A stretch of DNA of 64,000 nt, from positions 434,001 to 498,000 of the forward strand of contig NZ_AP014924.1 of assembly GCF_001544015.1 (NCBI RefSeq). The letters are read 5' to 3'. The stretch's first letter is position 1; each line of letters starts with the position of its first letter. Below the pieces are notes generated by a model. It saw nothing but the letters and a program-made list of their open reading frames with translations. It searched no databases and was not told the origin of the DNA. Positions 61,982-64,000 of the stretch are shown one piece after another. The stretch is from Limnochorda pilosa (lineage in GTDB: Bacteria > Bacillota > Limnochordia > Limnochordales > Limnochordaceae). A program made the position numbers and the translations under genes.

Positions 61982-64000
61982 GGACTCCCCACCACATAAT
62001 GCAGATCGTAGTGAGCGTTATCCGCCGGAACGTAGAGAGCTAGGGCCGTCGTTTCCAGCGAATTGGGTGCATCAGGGACCTCCAGTCGTATGATGTGCAC
62101 CTGGAGCTGCACACGGTTCCCGTGCAGACCGCTATCTCCGGGATAGTACTCCGGGTCGTCGAGTGATCTCCCGGGTGACCGGCCCTGCATCGGGTTGATT
62201 CGACCGTTATCCAGCTTTGTCCGCCTCCGTGGACGACCGCCGGACATCAGTAGGACATCCAGGTTCGGCAAGGCGCCCGCAACAAAGAGCCTAGTAAGAA
62301 ACTCGTTGGTGTAGGTTGCCTCCCAGTCTGTTCCGTCCATGTCAAGCCGCCCAAGGAGGTCATGAACGACCACGGTGGTATCGCAGTTGGCCAAGAGGTG
62401 GTGCTCAACATTGCCAAACTGATGGGCCTGCGGCCTATGAACAGAGAAGAACCGGACCACGTGCGCGACATTCTGCTGCGCTCGAACCGGGTCTTCGACA
62501 ACAATCTGCTGCACGTCCCAGCCCTGGCCTCTGAACTGCCGATAACTCGCAACAGAGGATCGCGTAGGGCGCAATCCCATAGATATATCCAGGCTAAACA
62601 TACGCGGCCACTCTCGAATTGACAGGCCCTGGCGCTCATTGCGCCTTAGAGCATCCCAGAAGTCGTCCTCGTGCTGAAGAAGCTCAGTGTAGTCGCGGCG
62701 CAGTTGCGGTGGAAGGAAGATGCGACACAAGTCAAGGTATGACTCCTTGTACCCAAACCACCGCGCCCGCTGCTCGAGGGTGTCAGCGTTGGTCTCAGTC
62801 CTCGCGCGGCGTGTGATGTAGCTTACAGCCAGGCCATCAATAGTGACGCCTCGTCCCAGCATGTTCCCTCCGACAAGGATGTTATTGCGCAAGCGAAAGG
62901 AAGTTCGAATAGGATCACTACCAACGGGTAGGCTATTCACCAGCCAGACTTCGACAGCCAATTCATTTGGAAGCTGTTGTCGAACGCTTGCCCAGTCTGG
63001 GATATGCTCAACTGTACGACTGAGGTCATCGTAGCCTTGGCGAAAGAGCGCATCCAACTCTACTAGCGCGGGATCGGTGGAAGGCAGTGTAAGGTTACTA
63101 CGCCAGAGAGATAGCAGATTGCGAACTGCCTCGTGCATACGTCTGTGACTCTCGCGCCGTTGTGCAGTATGAATCAGCATAGCGTGCCGGCCTTGCGGCT
63201 CTCGCAAATGGCGTACCGCGGCTCCAACTAAAAAGGTTGCTATCGCCAATCGGAGCGATGCAGGTATTCCTTGGGAGTCCTCATCATCAGCTTCGTCAGC
63301 AGGGATATCCCTGACATACTGGTCCTGGTCTTGCCCGAAGAAGACGCCGCCTCCGCAGTAGCCGCTGCCTGGCTCAAGCAGCACGCCGAAATCAGGTGAC
63401 AGTCCATCAATGATGGGGATCAAGAGGTTGGCCTGTGGAGTTGCTGTGTAGGCAACATAAGCATGGTGTGGGAGCTCGTCCCTTAGTTCGAGAATGCCTC
63501 TGTAAACGGCCGACATCCTCCCACGCCTGAACTGGGTGTTGAGAGAAGCCTCATCGCCTTCGTCATCTATGATCAGCATCGGGTAATTGTCCAACTCGGG
63601 GTCCCCAAGAATACGCCGGAGGTTGGCGAGGCGCGTAGGGTTCTTGAGCGTGACGAGGACGGCACTTCCAGCTTGGTTTACCACACCTTGAATGACATCT
63701 AGGTCGGGTGGCGTTGGGTTCTTGAAGGCCGCAAGAGATAGTCGATTCGCCCCAAGATCATCACAGAGTCGGTTATACGTCTGCTCAAGCAGCGTCTGCT
63801 TTGTGCCAGAGAGTACCGCGATGATGCGGTAGCCATTATCGATCGCAAGTGCTATGAGGCTTGTGTACGAGAGGGTTTTCCCACTCTGCACCTTACCCAG
63901 TGCCAAGCCCGTAGACCGGTTAGGTGGTCCCTGAGGACTGGGACAGTAAGCCAACACTGTACCGGCGGTTGTGACTACGCGCTGCCAGTCAGCGTCGCTG
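61978..64000 (-). CDS. Z1-domain ATPase/helicase-like protein, N-terminus beyond window
   Basis: The frame is open to the end of the window, giving at least 674 residues; family members have about 900, so some 200-250 N-terminal residues lie outside. The Walker A motif is GKVQSGKTLSYTSLIALA and Walker B is YPMLIIDDEGDEAS. Helicase-like motifs follow: AYVAYTATPQANLLIP, ILVGGNMLGRGVTIDGLAVSY and TLEQRARWFGYKESYLDLCR. This is the Z1 arrangement (PF10593), a superfamily 2-like ATPase known from paraMORC-type restriction-modification operons. The methyltransferase and GHKL ATPase expected with it could lie beyond 64000. The DNA is lower in GC than most of the window, which fits transfer. Confidence 0.88.
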   Translation of the reverse strand, partial: SDADWQRVVTTAGTVLAYCPSPQGPPNRSTGLALGKVQSGKTLSYTSLIALAIDNGYRIIAVLSGTKQTLLEQTYNRLCDDLGANRLSLAAFKNPTPPDLDVIQGVVNQAGSAVLVTLKNPTRLANLRRILGDPELDNYPMLIIDDEGDEASLNTQFRRGRMSAVYRGILELRDELPHHAYVAYTATPQANLLIPIIDGLSPDFGVLLEPGSGYCGGGVFFGQDQDQYVRDIPADEADDEDSQGIPASLRLAIATFLVGAAVRHLREPQGRHAMLIHTAQRRESHRRMHEAVRNLLSLWRSNLTLPSTDPALVELDALFRQGYDDLSRTVEHIPDWASVRQQLPNELAVEVWLVNSLPVGSDPIRTSFRLRNNILVGGNMLGRGVTIDGLAVSYITRRARTETNADTLEQRARWFGYKESYLDLCRIFLPPQLRRDYTELLQHEDDFWDALRRNERQGLSIREWPRMFSLDISMGLRPTRSSVASYRQFRGQGWDVQQIVVEDPVRAQQNVAHVVRFFSVHRPQAHQFGNVEHHLLANCDTTVVVHDLLGRLDMDGTDWEATYTNEFLTRLFVAGALPNLDVLLMSGGRPRRRTKLDNGRINPMQGRSPGRSLDDPEYYPGDSGLHGNRVQLQVHIIRLEVPDAPNSLETTALALYVPADNAHYDLHYVVGSP

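Overview
The window reads as the chromosome of a GC-rich Gram-positive bacterium, most likely a deep-branching Bacillota (Limnochordia/Symbiobacteriia-like). The grounds are strong AGGAGG-type ribosome binding sites, many GTG/TTG starts, tightly overlapping operons, many sugar ABC importers and a PgsBC poly-gamma-glutamate locus. This assignment is inference; there is no rRNA or other marker gene here. No tRNA, rRNA or CRISPR array was seen.

Layout. 1-2638: end of a sugar ABC importer operon with a GH84 beta-N-acetylglucosaminidase. 2693-6598: an IS1634-family element whose left terminal inverted repeat is split by a complete group II intron (about 2700-4660) carrying its own reverse transcriptase. 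6739-10146: acid-sugar catabolism (split UxaA-type dehydratase, GntR/FCD regulator, mandelate-racemase-like dehydratase). 10147-19609: a compositionally distinct operon of aldehyde dehydrogenase, ABC importer, L-fucose-isomerase-like enzyme, GH31 glycosidase and FSA-type transaldolase. It has no sugar kinase, and its logic matches transaldolase-type sulfoglycolysis. 19640-24225: acyl-CoA dehydrogenase and thioesterase genes among decayed remnants (acyl-CoA dehydrogenase, MerR, NuoE/NuoF-like). 24527-35877: an extended poly-gamma-glutamate locus: two aspartoacylase-like hydrolases, gamma-glutamyltransferase, a DUF6305-like protein, a DctM-like permease, PgsB, PgsC, PgsW and a two-component system; no PgsA is present.

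35.9-50.7 kb is a patchwork of intact single genes (MsrB, YcaQ-like glycosylase, GNAT, methyltransferase, hydrolase, HNH nuclease) and scars of genes with internal or terminal deletions (adenylate-kinase-like, YjbQ, DinB, YhaO/YhaN, FAD oxidase, GDPD, an IS1380 transposase, a DUF91-like nuclease). Inside it lies an aldehyde-stress operon (alcohol dehydrogenase, aldo/keto reductase, cupin, DUF2255) with a textbook MerR-type promoter (19-bp spacer, perfect dyad) and a nearby MerR gene. 50842-57045 is a LacI-controlled ABC importer plus FAD oxidoreductase operon. 57.2-59.8 kb holds small unknown genes and a truncated second copy of the IS. 59936-64000 is lower in GC and encodes a MIG-type mismatch DNA glycosylase, a PD-(D/E)XK protein and a Z1-domain ATPase running off the end: part of a paraMORC-type restriction-modification system.

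The most interesting points are the kinase-free sugar operon (10147-19609), the intron-in-IS nesting with a covarying hairpin at the transposase start, and the defence genes at the right end.
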